Assembly: GCA_016786585.1 (NCBI GenBank)
Contig: JAEUUI010000007.1
Coordinates: 186,001-250,000, forward strand
Origin: Cyclobacteriaceae bacterium
GTDB taxonomy: Bacteria > Bacteroidota > Bacteroidia > Cytophagales > Cyclobacteriaceae
Reading direction: 5' to 3'
Length of the DNA: 64,000 nt
Shown: piece by piece, positions 46,501-55,864 of the stretch
How the letters are laid out: each line of letters begins with the position of its first letter
Numbering within the stretch: the stretch's first letter is position 1
The notes under the pieces: model-generated
Seen by the model: the letters and a program-made list of their open reading frames with translations, nothing else
The model's database searches: none
What the model was told of the DNA's origin: nothing
Translations under genes and position numbers: made by a program

Positions 46501-48062
46501 ACTATCGTGTGTCGCCACAAACTGAAGCTGGCGGAATTTATAGCGAAGTTGCAGGTGGGCGAACGAATCTGCGGCCGCAAGGAGTTGCGATCTTCGTTGA
46601 AACGGACGAAGAACAGACTTATCAATTTTCAAGTTCTCCTTTTACAGGTGGTTTCTTAGACACCGATGGAGATCAACTTCACAATATACAAATCGCTAGT
46701 CTGCCTGCCTTGGGTATACTGAAATTGAATGACACAGGAATTATAATCGGTCAGATTATTCCTGTTGCCATGCTTGGCTCAATCAAGTTTATACCAAGTT
46801 TAGATTTGAATGGTGTGTCGCCTTTTGAAGTTTATTACAACGATGGAAAGGATAACTCCGCCGAAACCATTAAAGTAACCATCTCCATTACACCTGTAAA
46901 TGATCTGCCGGTCTTTTCGGTACCAGCATTTCTTGTTGTGAATGAAGACTTCGGTACGCAATTGGTCACACCGGTAAAAAGCGCCCCGGATGATGAGATT
47001 TTGCAACCAGCTGTATTTTCAATTGAAAGCACTTCAGAAGAACACATAGTTAACGCTTCCATTAATTCCGCTACAGGAGTTATCACGCTTACTTCTATTG
47101 AAAATAAGTCGGGTTCGGAAACTTTCCACATAACCGCAATGGAGGATAGTCCGGTAAACAATGTTTATGAGCAAGAAATAACAATCGAGGTTGCGGCTGT
47201 AAACGATCCACCAACGTTCACATTAGAAGAAACGCTTTCTGAAAATGAAGATTTCATCAGTGAGTTGAGTGCCCAGATGACTATGGCGGTACCGGCCGAT
47301 GAGGTTTCGGAGGAGGTTTTATTTACCATTACCCGTTTGTCAACACAACCTCAGGTTGTTAATGCAACAATAACTGCAGGGGAAAAAGTTACGTTTACGG
47401 CAATACCAAATCGATTTGGTACTGAGTTTTGGGAAGTAAAAGCATCCGAGGCCCAGCATCCTGAAAGTGTATTTACAAGAACCATTTCTGTAAATATCGT
47501 CCCGGTTAATGATCCGCCAACAATTTCTGTGATTAGTGACCAGCAAATTCGCGCCAACGAAGTAGGTGAAGTTGGATTTTCAGTCACAGATGTCGACAAT
47601 ACATTTGCCGAACTAATGGTCACTGCGACTTCAAGTAATCAGAGTATTGTTACCAATGAAAATCTTTCATTCACCGGATCCACGGGTAATAGAATCTTGA
47701 ATATCCAACCTGAAGCAGCGGGTCAATCGACAATTGTTGTTACTGTAAACGATGGGGAAGAGGAAGCGAGCAGCCAGTTTGAGTTAACTGTGGAAGTTGT
47801 TCTTGCAATCGAAAATTCCTTAGAAAAACTTGTAAAGATTTACCCGAATCCTTTTGTTGATAAAATCAGCATTGAAAATAAAAGTGGAGCGGAAAAATTA
47901 AAAATCTCAATATTGGATATTTCTGGGCGGATAGTCAGAAAATTTGAACGAAGCTCGGATACGCTCGTGCAGCTGGATGACTTGCAGCCTGGTATTTATC
48001 TACTTCGGGCAGAAGATGGAAAAGGCAAAGTGGAAATCCGAAAATTGATCAAACGTAAGTAA
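43563..48062 (+). CDS. Large T9SS-secreted protein: beta-propeller, FG-GAP repeats, Fn3/cadherin-like domains and sorting tail
   Basis: About 1,499 residues from the ATG at 43563 (MKFFITSLLTC), which starts a clean signal peptide cut after AMAQ; the longer frame from 43434 has no signal at its head. Domains in order: a two-component-regulator-type propeller (repeated NVWFGCYNAG/NLWVGAYFDG strands), then about seven FG-GAP/VCBS repeats, each with a calcium loop such as DLDNDGDLDLIG or DYDNDGDQDVLIGG, then two fibronectin-III-like domains, cadherin/Big-like repeats (VNDLPVFSVPAFLVVNEDF and two similar), and a C-terminal type A sorting domain (KIYPNPFVDKI to the end). It should be exported by T9SS and held on the cell surface; an adhesin or matrix role is likely. 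Confidence 0.9.
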   Translation: MKFFITSLLTCCLASAAMAQTQWRNFNTDNSPLLSNQVSSILIDHDDNLWAAYADAGGEGPGVSKFDGTNWTHYNKNNSGLPNNGIRAMAVDASGNVWFGCYNAGIVKFDGTTWTRFHTGNSGIVGNNVTALQFDSNNNLWVGAYFDGISKFNGSSWTNYKYPAAPFYSSSPNCINSVTIDSQSNVWVGLDCSSGLAKLNTATNTWTKYTTASGLAHHSVSAVIEDAAGKIWIGYNTFSNVLTSLIGTTWQTISPFESLEAGVSYNSFIKDGSDIWCGAYGGLYHYNGTSWNKVTIPGSAGGASSFSQSVAVDSDHGVWWSEQTAGIWTNAQFGPAPDFDASNVLTGVNLGMIKWSDLDNDGDLDLIGNGDQTVVYENISGVFTQKSVGLPPWNGSIALGDYDNDGDQDVLIGGRNGSSQAPVQLYKNQGNFVFVLQQEFQSMGNTTMSWADIDNDQDLDFIVAGVDSENAGDLGIATLTFLYENVNGVFTELPSTGGITNCSQCVLEWADSNGDGNVDLFISGFTQNEVISAVFLNNGDKTFSEDTQSVLTQVYNGSGQWGDFDNDGDMDLVYGGFEYNVFPGEAVTFLYENIGGKLMRKPDIQLVGTTENYLGATAWLDINNDGFLDIILGGRSGSGIELAFAFGTYINDGFGHFSFASFNLGDFIVNSIDAGDYDNDGDIDIVYAGVQREPWLPKTVIKTSKLLQRSPVLNTKPVPPTTDFTEQFYRKGITLAWGLGSDSQTPSTGLSYNFYLRDGNGKQIVPPVDFTNGYQKTVNAANGNGQRGWANDMPEGDLFWAVQSVDGGRMGSNFSTEKTFYQINGPETKTPRIIDASHVEVRWYDNSNVEFAYRIYRSNKPSSEFFQRGAVLSDVTSFVDINSFITDSIYYYRVDAYNAIKTAPYDSTQVVICTPPDQLIVNSINAERLDLSWTDKSNYETHYVIERRKQGDENFVMVATLPANTIAYSDTGLQEYTYYDYRVSPQTEAGGIYSEVAGGRTNLRPQGVAIFVETDEEQTYQFSSSPFTGGFLDTDGDQLHNIQIASLPALGILKLNDTGIIIGQIIPVAMLGSIKFIPSLDLNGVSPFEVYYNDGKDNSAETIKVTISITPVNDLPVFSVPAFLVVNEDFGTQLVTPVKSAPDDEILQPAVFSIESTSEEHIVNASINSATGVITLTSIENKSGSETFHITAMEDSPVNNVYEQEITIEVAAVNDPPTFTLEETLSENEDFISELSAQMTMAVPADEVSEEVLFTITRLSTQPQVVNATITAGEKVTFTAIPNRFGTEFWEVKASEAQHPESVFTRTISVNIVPVNDPPTISVISDQQIRANEVGEVGFSVTDVDNTFAELMVTATSSNQSIVTNENLSFTGSTGNRILNIQPEAAGQSTIVVTVNDGEEEASSQFELTVEVVLAIENSLEKLVKIYPNPFVDKISIENKSGAEKLKISILDISGRIVRKFERSSDTLVQLDDLQPGIYLLRAEDGKGKVEIRKLIKRK

Positions 48063-48063
48063 C

Positions 48064-48531
48064 ATGACTCAACTTCCCGAAGGCATCTCAACCTGGCTTA
48101 GAAACCACGAAATCAAAATAGAACTTATTCTGGCAGCTTTGTTGGCCTTGGCGTTCGCTATAAAATTTCTGGGACTGAACGGAGCGGATGATATCTTGAT
48201 GATCACCATGCTGGCACCTGCGGCATTTTATTTTGTAACCGCTTTTCTGGCTAGTCAAGACAATAGTATGGGTATTATTAGTTCAAAGGTGTTTTCAATC
48301 GCAAGTTCAGTTTGTGTGATTGGTTTACTTTTCAGTTTTCTAAAACTACCAGGGGCAAAAGAACAGTTGACTATCGGCTTGCTAAGTATGGGAGCATGCA
48401 CAATCGTAATAATCTATCTGGCAGTAACGGGCCGTACGCAAAAATTTGTTCCCATGCTGATCCGAACAATCGTGTTAGGCGGCCTTTCGTTAAATGCCTG
48501 GTTTGGACTCAATAATTTAAGCGCACACTGA
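48064..48531 (+). CDS. Small polytopic membrane protein
   Basis: A 155-residue protein with about four membrane helices (about 19-37, 45-63, 74-92 and 104-120, with one more possible near the end). It starts one base after the stop of the large T9SS-secreted protein, so the two are translated together. I recognise no family; similarity to the T9SS motor protein GldL was considered but not seen. Confidence 0.65.
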   Translation: MTQLPEGISTWLRNHEIKIELILAALLALAFAIKFLGLNGADDILMITMLAPAAFYFVTAFLASQDNSMGIISSKVFSIASSVCVIGLLFSFLKLPGAKEQLTIGLLSMGACTIVIIYLAVTGRTQKFVPMLIRTIVLGGLSLNAWFGLNNLSAH

Positions 48532-48588
48532 ATCCCTTCATGTAATTTTAATAGGAACTCTGGCTAAAGAGTAAGATATTTTGCATCG

Positions 48589-50580
48589 ATGATGGTGCGA
48601 TGGTATCTAATTCTGTTTTCAATTGTCGGAACGGCAAGTGCGCAGGGGAAACTTGTGTTGGTAGGTGGAGGTTCGGAAGACCAAAACGGCTGGAGTAATG
48701 AACCCTACACTTGGATTGTAGACCACGCTTCGAATAGAAAAGTAGCAGTCATCAGCTATACCGATGAAGACAACTGGATTCCGGATTATTTTAAGTCGCT
48801 CGGAGCAGTAACTGCTGATAACATCAGGCTCGACAGCCGCGCAAAATCTGATCTTCAGGCCACATACGATTTGCTCATGCAGTATGATGCCTTCTTTTTC
48901 AAAGGGGGTGATCAATCATTTTATTATAACTATTTCAAGGATACGAAAACCGAACAGGCTATCATCGATAAGTTCAATGCGGGTGGAGTCATGAGCGGCA
49001 CTTCGGCCGGGATGGCAATTTTGTCGGGGGTTATTTATGCAGCACTGAACAATTCAGTTTATCCGGATGTCGTTCTTGAAAACTTTTTGAATTCTGACAT
49101 CACCTTACGGGATGATTTTCTGCCGTTCCTTCCCGGAATTATTGTCGACACGCACTTTACCGAACGAGGCCGCGGTGCTCGATTGATGGGGTTTATGGCC
49201 AACTGGTATCATGCAACCGGTGAACTGATTACGGGAGTCGGGGTTGATGATCGTACTGCACTTTGCATTGATGAAAATCTGATCGGGCAAGTGTATGGAA
49301 CCGGAACGGTTTCGATCTACAATGCTGGTAATTTCGGTATAGCGAATGATAACAACATGGTGAGCGACTCAATACACGTCACTCAATTATTATATGGCAA
49401 CAAAATAGACCTGGAAACGCTTGAAATCCTGGAAGGTCCGGGTCAAACTGTAATCCCTGAAAAAACTGCTGAAACCGGCAATTATGAAGTTATCCTCAGC
49501 GGCAGTGAGGGGTTGTCTTCGAACCTGTTGTTGCTAGCGTATTTTGTGGAAGAGGCTGGCGAACCTGACGATTCCGTTCTGGTTGTCACGAATCCCGGTA
49601 ACGGTCAAAGCATGATTGACAAACTCAAGACTCTCGGCGTTGATCCGATTGTATTGGAAATATCGGAGGCTGCCAATGCATCATCCAGAAACTTGTTAAG
49701 GAACAATATTCGCAAATCAAAAAAGGTTTTGTTTGTTGAGAACGATGATGAAGCGTTGTTTGATTTTCTGAATGATGGTCCCACGGGACAACTGCTCTAC
49801 AACCACATCAGAAGAAACGGAATTGTAACAGCATTTATCGGTGAAGACAGTCGCTATGCCGGAAAAACATTTGTTACGAATCATCTTACGGATGAGCTCG
49901 CAGCTTATTACGGTGAACTTGAATACCGGCCCGGCCTTGAATTGTTGACGACTTCAACCGTTGTGTCGAATACCTATGATGAGTTTACCACGGATTTCTA
50001 TGAGAACACAACAGCGGCCATTCCGTTCGCCATGATTTCTGAAAAGCTTAAGTACGGAATTTATTTAAACCGCAACAGTTACGTAAGATTTTATCAGCAA
50101 GGGCAGTTGAATATTTTTAAGTCCGAAGGAGACCTTACAACGATCATTGCAATCAATTCCGGTACAAAGGCTGAACCTGCTTTTCGGCCAGTCAATCAAT
50201 CAGGAGATCATCGCAACTATGCGGGGTTTTCTGAAATGCGCTACGTTTTGCTGAACGGAGCCGAACAGTTGTTCGTGGGAATTGCGCAACCGTCCGCTGA
50301 CGAGCCTTATGTTCCGGAATTGATCACCGCAACTCCGCAACCGGAAGTATTGTCTCTAAAAGTGTTTCCAAATCCGTCAAGGAATGGTATTTTTCAAGTC
50401 AGTATAACTCACATGTCGATCCCCTGCACGATGACAGTTTCTGACCCTGTTGGCAAAATTTTCCAAAGCAATGTCGCGACAGAGAGCGAAGTTGTTGATT
50501 TGTCTTCGTGTGCACCGGGCATGTATTACCTGACGATTGTTTCCGGTCAAAAAAAATATATGCTGAAACTGGTCCGTTAA
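48589..50580 (+). CDS. T9SS-secreted cyanophycinase-family (S51) peptidase with degenerate second copy
   Basis: A 663-residue secreted protein (signal peptide about 1-18, cut after ASA). Residues 20-270 are an S51 domain: GGGSED at the start, FKGGDQ at 104-109, nucleophile Ser139 in SGTSAG, and His189 in DTHFTERGR. Residues about 328-520 align with the same domain: KSLGAV matches KTLGVD, and SGTSAG is replaced by IGEDSRYAG, so this copy is probably inactive. The last 80 residues are a type A T9SS sorting domain (KVFPNPSRNGIF). Cyanophycinases cut cyanophycin to beta-Asp-Arg; relatives act on other Asp peptides. The setting before SusC/SusD suggests an extracellular first step of polymer use. 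Confidence 0.88.
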   Translation: MMVRWYLILFSIVGTASAQGKLVLVGGGSEDQNGWSNEPYTWIVDHASNRKVAVISYTDEDNWIPDYFKSLGAVTADNIRLDSRAKSDLQATYDLLMQYDAFFFKGGDQSFYYNYFKDTKTEQAIIDKFNAGGVMSGTSAGMAILSGVIYAALNNSVYPDVVLENFLNSDITLRDDFLPFLPGIIVDTHFTERGRGARLMGFMANWYHATGELITGVGVDDRTALCIDENLIGQVYGTGTVSIYNAGNFGIANDNNMVSDSIHVTQLLYGNKIDLETLEILEGPGQTVIPEKTAETGNYEVILSGSEGLSSNLLLLAYFVEEAGEPDDSVLVVTNPGNGQSMIDKLKTLGVDPIVLEISEAANASSRNLLRNNIRKSKKVLFVENDDEALFDFLNDGPTGQLLYNHIRRNGIVTAFIGEDSRYAGKTFVTNHLTDELAAYYGELEYRPGLELLTTSTVVSNTYDEFTTDFYENTTAAIPFAMISEKLKYGIYLNRNSYVRFYQQGQLNIFKSEGDLTTIIAINSGTKAEPAFRPVNQSGDHRNYAGFSEMRYVLLNGAEQLFVGIAQPSADEPYVPELITATPQPEVLSLKVFPNPSRNGIFQVSITHMSIPCTMTVSDPVGKIFQSNVATESEVVDLSSCAPGMYYLTIVSGQKKYMLKLVR

Positions 50581-50638
50581 GCTTCGACTTTTTGAATCGG
50601 GTTCAGAAAAACTTTTATTGCTACGTAAACCTTAACTT

Positions 50639-53593
50639 ATGAGGAAAGCTCTACTATTCTTAATTTTTTCCTTTCTCGCCTTTAGTTTGTATGCCCAGAA
50701 TCGGGTCGTCCGTGGAAAAGTAATCAGTCCGGAAGACGGCACCGGGTTACCGGGAGTGAGTGTATTTGTAAAAGGTACAAGCAAAGGAACCGTAACCGAC
50801 CAGGAAGGAATGTACCAGGTGGAAGTAACGCCACAGGAAAACACACTTGTGTTTTCGTTCATCGGGTACTTGACCAAGGAGGTGGCGATCGATAATCAGG
50901 AATCAATTAATATCACGCTGCAAACCGATACAAAACAACTTTCGGAAATCGTTGTCACGGGGTATACGTCTGTTGACAAACGCCTGTTGAACGAGTCGGT
51001 TGGCGTAGTGAAAGCCGATGCGATTAAAGATCTTCCGGTAGCATCAATTGATGGCGTTCTCCAGGGCCAGACTTCCGGTATTCAGGTTCTGCAAAATTCC
51101 GGAACACCCGGCGGGGCCATGTCGGTGCGCATTCGCGGAACTACTTCCATCAATGGGTCGGGTCAACCGTTATATGTAATCGATGGAATTCCTGTCACAA
51201 CAGATGACTATGCGCAAGTCGGTTACGAAGGCCAGGGTATCAGTGCGCTTTCCGATCTTAATCCAAATGAAGTAGAGTCTTTCAGTGTGTTGAAAGACGC
51301 TGCTGCGGTGGCAATCTATGGTGCGCGCGCATCCAATGGTGTCGTGTTGATCACAACCAAACGCGGAAAAAAAGGTAACTCAGTAATCGCTTTCAATACG
51401 TATCAGGGTGTTCAGCAGGTTTGGCATAAACTCGATATGCTCGACAAACGTCAATGGATGGAGTATCGCAACGACCTTACTAATTCGGAGGTGTTTACCG
51501 AAGCAGATATGAACGATCCGAGTATACCAAATACCGATTGGCAGGATGTAATCTTCCGTTCTGCAGCCATGTCAAGCTATGATCTTTCCGTTACAGGCGG
51601 TGACGACAAAACCAAGTTCTTTGCATCGGGAAGTTATTTTCAGCAGGATGGTATCGTGATCGGATCGGCCTTCAGACGTATTAACGCCCGCTTTAACCTC
51701 GACCATCGTGTTAACAAAAGATTGAATATCGGTACGAGCATCGGCTTCACGAATTCAAAAACAAACCGTATTGAAAGTGATGCATCCCTGCACGGTCCGC
51801 TTCCAAATGGTATTTCTATGCCGGCTATTTACCCGGTATATAATGACGATGGAACATACAATCAGGACGGACCCTATTCAAACCCGGTTTCCATCGCGAA
51901 GGAAGCTACCAACGAAAACTTTACCTATCGGGCGATTGGTAACGTATTTGCCGAACTGGAAATCATTTCGGGCCTCACGTTTACTACAAAATGGGGTGTT
52001 GATTTTTATAATCTTCGTGAGCATGCGTTTGAATTCAATACCGTTCAGGGGCAGAAATATAATGGGCTGGGTTTTGAAACCTATACCAACGCACTCAACC
52101 TGGTTAGCAACAGTATTCTTCGCTATGAGAAATCATTTGATAAACACTCGATGGATGTTTTGCTGGGTTATAGCTTTGAAAAGAAGCAAGTGCGCGACAT
52201 CTACATTCGCGGACAGGACTATGCCAGCCCCGATCTGCAATACCTGAATTCGGCTTCTACGTTTGTTGATCCGAGCGCCGGTGCTGTTGACAAAGGCATA
52301 CGTTCGTTCTTCGCGAAAGCGAATTATAACTATGATAATAAGTACCTGTTGGGCTTGTCCGGAAGGATTGACGCCTCTTCGAACTTTGGGGAAAATAACA
52401 AGAACGGATTTTTTCCCGCGGTATCAGCCGGATGGCGCTTGAGCGAAGAATCGTTCATACGTGACAATGTTGAGCAAATATCTCAGCTCAAGCTGAGAGC
52501 GAGCTACGGTTTACTGGGTAACGATGCAACCAGTGCGTTCCAGTATGCTGCACTGTATGGCACTGGAACGTATAATGGTCAACCGACTGTCTATCCGATC
52601 AATATGCCGAACCCTGATTTGAAATGGGAAACAACGGTTCAGTTTGATATGGGCGTGGATGTAGGTCTGTTCAACGATAAGATTACACTTACCGCGGATT
52701 TCTATAATAAGCGCACAAAAGATTTGTTGCTTGATCGTCCGCTGCCTCCGGGCTCTGGTTTTACAAGCGTAGCCGAGAACATTGGCGAGATGGAGAACAA
52801 AGGAATCGAATTAACCATTAGTGGCGGGCATGACTTCGGCCCGGTACACTGGACAACCAACTTTAACATTTCTGCAAACCGGAATAAAGTCACCAAACTT
52901 TACGGCAATCAGCCAATTGATGACATCGGTCGCGGGGGAAACCGCGTGATGGTCGGCCAGCCGATTGGTGTGTTCTACAGCTTTAAATCGCTCGGAGTTG
53001 ATCCTTCAACCGGAGATATGGTTTATTACGACAAAAATGATGATGGCCAGATAACAACAGACGACCGGATGGTGGTTGGAAATCCTCAGCCGAAATTCAT
53101 TGGTGGTTTTACCAACACATTCTCCTATGCGGGCTTCGATCTGAGTGTGTTCCTTCAGTTTACGTATGGAAATGATGTGTTCAACGGGTCACGCCTGTTC
53201 CTTGAATCATTGCAGGGTGGCGACAATCAAACTACCGATGTGCTGAGACGCTGGAAGCAGCCCGGAGATATTACCGATATTCCACGCGCAACATTGGAGC
53301 CTGTTGCGGCGGATAACAAGCGTGTGTCATCGAGGTTTATTGAAGACGGTTCATACCTGCGCGTCAAAAACGTGACAATCGGCTATAATTTTAATAAAGA
53401 ATTATTGTCTCGTGTTCACGTGTCAAGTCTGCGACTGTATGTCAGTGCGCAAAACCTGTTCACCTTCACACGCTATTCCGGGCTTGATCCGGAAGTTAAC
53501 TACAGCGGAAACAGTACAAGCCTTATTGGAACGGACTTCTTTACATTCCCACAGGCAAGAGCACTCACCGTTGGCCTTAACCTTAAATTCTAA
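50639..53593 (+). CDS. susC: SusC/RagA-family TonB-linked outer-membrane importer
   Basis: A 984-residue receptor: signal peptide (about 1-20), carboxypeptidase-D regulatory-like domain (about 22-100; GKVISPEDGTGLPGVSVFVK), plug domain (about 115-225; GTTSINGSGQPLYVIDGIPV, SVLKDAAAVAIYGARASNGVVLITTK), and a 22-strand barrel ending in phenylalanine (VGLNLKF). The TonB-box region is near ETVVT-like sequence SEIVVTGY. With SusD it imports oligomers made outside. There is no SusR or ECF/anti-sigma pair directly beside it. Confidence 0.96.
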   Translation: MRKALLFLIFSFLAFSLYAQNRVVRGKVISPEDGTGLPGVSVFVKGTSKGTVTDQEGMYQVEVTPQENTLVFSFIGYLTKEVAIDNQESINITLQTDTKQLSEIVVTGYTSVDKRLLNESVGVVKADAIKDLPVASIDGVLQGQTSGIQVLQNSGTPGGAMSVRIRGTTSINGSGQPLYVIDGIPVTTDDYAQVGYEGQGISALSDLNPNEVESFSVLKDAAAVAIYGARASNGVVLITTKRGKKGNSVIAFNTYQGVQQVWHKLDMLDKRQWMEYRNDLTNSEVFTEADMNDPSIPNTDWQDVIFRSAAMSSYDLSVTGGDDKTKFFASGSYFQQDGIVIGSAFRRINARFNLDHRVNKRLNIGTSIGFTNSKTNRIESDASLHGPLPNGISMPAIYPVYNDDGTYNQDGPYSNPVSIAKEATNENFTYRAIGNVFAELEIISGLTFTTKWGVDFYNLREHAFEFNTVQGQKYNGLGFETYTNALNLVSNSILRYEKSFDKHSMDVLLGYSFEKKQVRDIYIRGQDYASPDLQYLNSASTFVDPSAGAVDKGIRSFFAKANYNYDNKYLLGLSGRIDASSNFGENNKNGFFPAVSAGWRLSEESFIRDNVEQISQLKLRASYGLLGNDATSAFQYAALYGTGTYNGQPTVYPINMPNPDLKWETTVQFDMGVDVGLFNDKITLTADFYNKRTKDLLLDRPLPPGSGFTSVAENIGEMENKGIELTISGGHDFGPVHWTTNFNISANRNKVTKLYGNQPIDDIGRGGNRVMVGQPIGVFYSFKSLGVDPSTGDMVYYDKNDDGQITTDDRMVVGNPQPKFIGGFTNTFSYAGFDLSVFLQFTYGNDVFNGSRLFLESLQGGDNQTTDVLRRWKQPGDITDIPRATLEPVAADNKRVSSRFIEDGSYLRVKNVTIGYNFNKELLSRVHVSSLRLYVSAQNLFTFTRYSGLDPEVNYSGNSTSLIGTDFFTFPQARALTVGLNLKF

Positions 53594-53599
53594 GCAATC

Positions 53600-54922
53600 A
53601 TGAAGAAGATATTTATACTGATCACCGGACTGATGTTTTTTGCTTCCTGTGACGTGCTGGATGTTAAGCCTTACGACAGGATTTCTGACGATGCTGCTTT
53701 CAAGGACAAGGAAGGAATTGAAAAAGGAATTCTGGGTGCATACGCACCTTTTCAGAACTTTAGCTATTATGGACGAGCTTATCTGATCTTTTCAGATCTC
53801 TCGGCCGACAACCTGGAAAACCCGGTTGATGGTACCTCAGCCGACTATCGCGAGATTGATAACAATAACATTCTTCCGGAAAATGGCGGTGTACTGGGTA
53901 TTTGGTCCTCGGCTTTTGAAAGCATTAACAATGCTAACAACGTGATTGCGCATGTTCCGGGAATGAGCGATATGACAGAGGAGGAAAAACAAGTAGCGCT
54001 TGGCGAGTTGTATTTCATTCGGGCGCTTAATCATTTTAATCTGATGGTATATTTTGGCGATGTTCCGATTAAGATTACGCCTACGCTAAGCCCGGCTGAT
54101 GTAAACATTCCACGAAAACCCAAGGCAGAAGTTTATGCGCAGATTGTTGAAGACCTGGAATATGCAGCGGATCATTTAACCACATCATCAGTTAAAGTTC
54201 GTGCGTCAAAGTATGCTGCAGTGGCCTTGCTGGCCCGTGTACATTTGTACATGGAAAATTATGCGGAAGCTATAGCCCGTGCGACAGAAGTTATTGATGA
54301 CGGTGGTTACACGCTGATTGAAAACTATATAGATGTCTTTACCGATGGGTCGGCAGAATCGATATTCGAAATTGATTTTACGGTGCAGAATCGCAACCGG
54401 ATTGCGGAGTATAATTTCCCTAAATCCCTTAACGGAAGGCGGGAGGTCGCACCAACGTCCGATATCGTAAATGCATTTGAATCTGGTGATGAGCGAAATG
54501 CTGCGTCAATTAAGTTTGAAGGATCGCTGCCGTACGCTATTAAATACGATGATCTTTCTACGGGGGCAGATAATGTGATTGTTTTGAGATTATCGGAGAT
54601 GTACCTGATCCGGGCGGAGGCAAACGCAAAGCTCACCCAGAATCTTTCTTCAGTTCAGGACGACATTAATACAATCCGTGATCGCGCTGAGTTGGGCGAT
54701 ACCCCGGCCAACACCTTTCCGGAGTTGCTCGAAGCGATTGAGCAGGAGCGTTGGGTTGAATTTGCTTTTGAAGGCCATCGGTGGTTTGATCTGGTAAGAA
54801 CGGATCGCGCAATGGATGTTTTGCCAAATGTTACAGAAGCTTATAAAATGCTCTTTCCGATTCCGCTATCTGAAATTATCACGAACACGAATCCTGACAT
54901 GAAGCAAAATGACGGATATTAA
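53600..54922 (+). CDS. susD: SusD/RagB-family substrate-binding lipoprotein
   Basis: A 440-residue lipoprotein (Cys17 in FFASCDVLD, surface-export type). It has the SusD helical TPR scaffold: DDAAFKDKEGIEKGILGAYAP at the start, ALNHFNLMVYFGDVPI in the middle and an EQERWVEFAFEGHRWFDLVRT signature near the end. It forms the lid on the SusC importer. It is shorter than many SusD proteins but complete in outline. Seven bases follow SusC. Confidence 0.95.
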   Translation: MKKIFILITGLMFFASCDVLDVKPYDRISDDAAFKDKEGIEKGILGAYAPFQNFSYYGRAYLIFSDLSADNLENPVDGTSADYREIDNNNILPENGGVLGIWSSAFESINNANNVIAHVPGMSDMTEEEKQVALGELYFIRALNHFNLMVYFGDVPIKITPTLSPADVNIPRKPKAEVYAQIVEDLEYAADHLTTSSVKVRASKYAAVALLARVHLYMENYAEAIARATEVIDDGGYTLIENYIDVFTDGSAESIFEIDFTVQNRNRIAEYNFPKSLNGRREVAPTSDIVNAFESGDERNAASIKFEGSLPYAIKYDDLSTGADNVIVLRLSEMYLIRAEANAKLTQNLSSVQDDINTIRDRAELGDTPANTFPELLEAIEQERWVEFAFEGHRWFDLVRTDRAMDVLPNVTEAYKMLFPIPLSEIITNTNPDMKQNDGY

Positions 54923-54947
54923 ATATGTAAACTTTAAACTAAACTAT

Positions 54948-55844
54948 ATGAAAGGAAAATTAAACCTATTACTATCAGGCCTGCTGCTGATCACCGTGGC
55001 TGCCTTCGTTGGCGCTTGTAGCGATGACGAGACCAAGAAGAAAGATACACCCGCTGAAGAACTTTATTTTACCGACTATTCTGATGGACTGATTCAGAAA
55101 TTCACGATCAGCAATCCTGCCGATATGTCTACTGTGCTTGACGTAAATGGCTTTGGTGGAGTTGGCCTCGCATACGACAAGAAGACTGATAAGATTTTCT
55201 TCAGCGATTTTGAAGTCGATGAAGAAGGTAAGATCTGGACTATGAATACCGATGCAACCGGCCTTGACGACATCATTACCGGAATCTATTCGCCTTATGG
55301 TATCGCGATCGGGGATGGAAAAATTTATTACGCAGATGACTATGATCTGGATGGTATTGGACATATCTACCGTGCAAATCTGGATGGCTCAAACGTAGTG
55401 CCGCTGATTACAGCGCCAGATTCTTATTTCCGTGCCGTAGCATTGGATTTGAAGCATGATAAAATTTACTTCTACGACGTTGAAGATGATGACGAACTCG
55501 GAGATCTTTGGATTGCTGACATCGATGGAGAGAATGCAGAAATCGTAGTGCCGGACGTATATGGATATGCCGTTGCTGTAGATACCAAAAATGGCAAAAT
55601 CTATTTCGATGATCAAAATGAAGGTGATGGCGTTTTAAGAATGGCGAACCTGGACGGCAGCGGAGTTGAAACGGTAGACGCAACAGCATCCAGAATTTAT
55701 GGAATTGCAGTGGATAATGCCGCTGGAAAAATATACTGGTCTGCCCGCGACAATGGCGAAATCTATAGCGCTGATCTTGACGGAGGCAATAAAATTACGT
55801 TGAAAACCGGCCTGTCAAGCCCACGCGGTTTGTTTATTAAATAA
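54948..55844 (+). CDS. Surface lipoprotein with YWTD-like beta-propeller
   Basis: A 298-residue protein from ATG at 54948 (the frame from 54909 overlaps SusD). Lipoprotein signal ends at Cys24 and is followed by SDDE, the Bacteroidota surface-export pattern. The rest is one LDL-receptor-class-B/YWTD-like propeller: six repeats such as GLAYDKKTDKIFFSDF, GIAIGDGKIYYAD, AVALDLKHDKIYFYDV, AVAVDTKNGKIYFDDQ and GIAVDNAAGKIYWS. It probably helps bind the substrate of the SusCD pair. Very acidic overall. Confidence 0.88.
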   Translation: MKGKLNLLLSGLLLITVAAFVGACSDDETKKKDTPAEELYFTDYSDGLIQKFTISNPADMSTVLDVNGFGGVGLAYDKKTDKIFFSDFEVDEEGKIWTMNTDATGLDDIITGIYSPYGIAIGDGKIYYADDYDLDGIGHIYRANLDGSNVVPLITAPDSYFRAVALDLKHDKIYFYDVEDDDELGDLWIADIDGENAEIVVPDVYGYAVAVDTKNGKIYFDDQNEGDGVLRMANLDGSGVETVDATASRIYGIAVDNAAGKIYWSARDNGEIYSADLDGGNKITLKTGLSSPRGLFIK

Positions 55845-55864
55845 GAATTAAAAAAGCTCGCACG

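Noticed and set aside
48064-48531. GldL-type T9SS motor protein
   Set aside because: Adjacent to a T9SS substrate, but it has about four helices and lacks a recognisable GldL N-terminus and long periplasmic tail.
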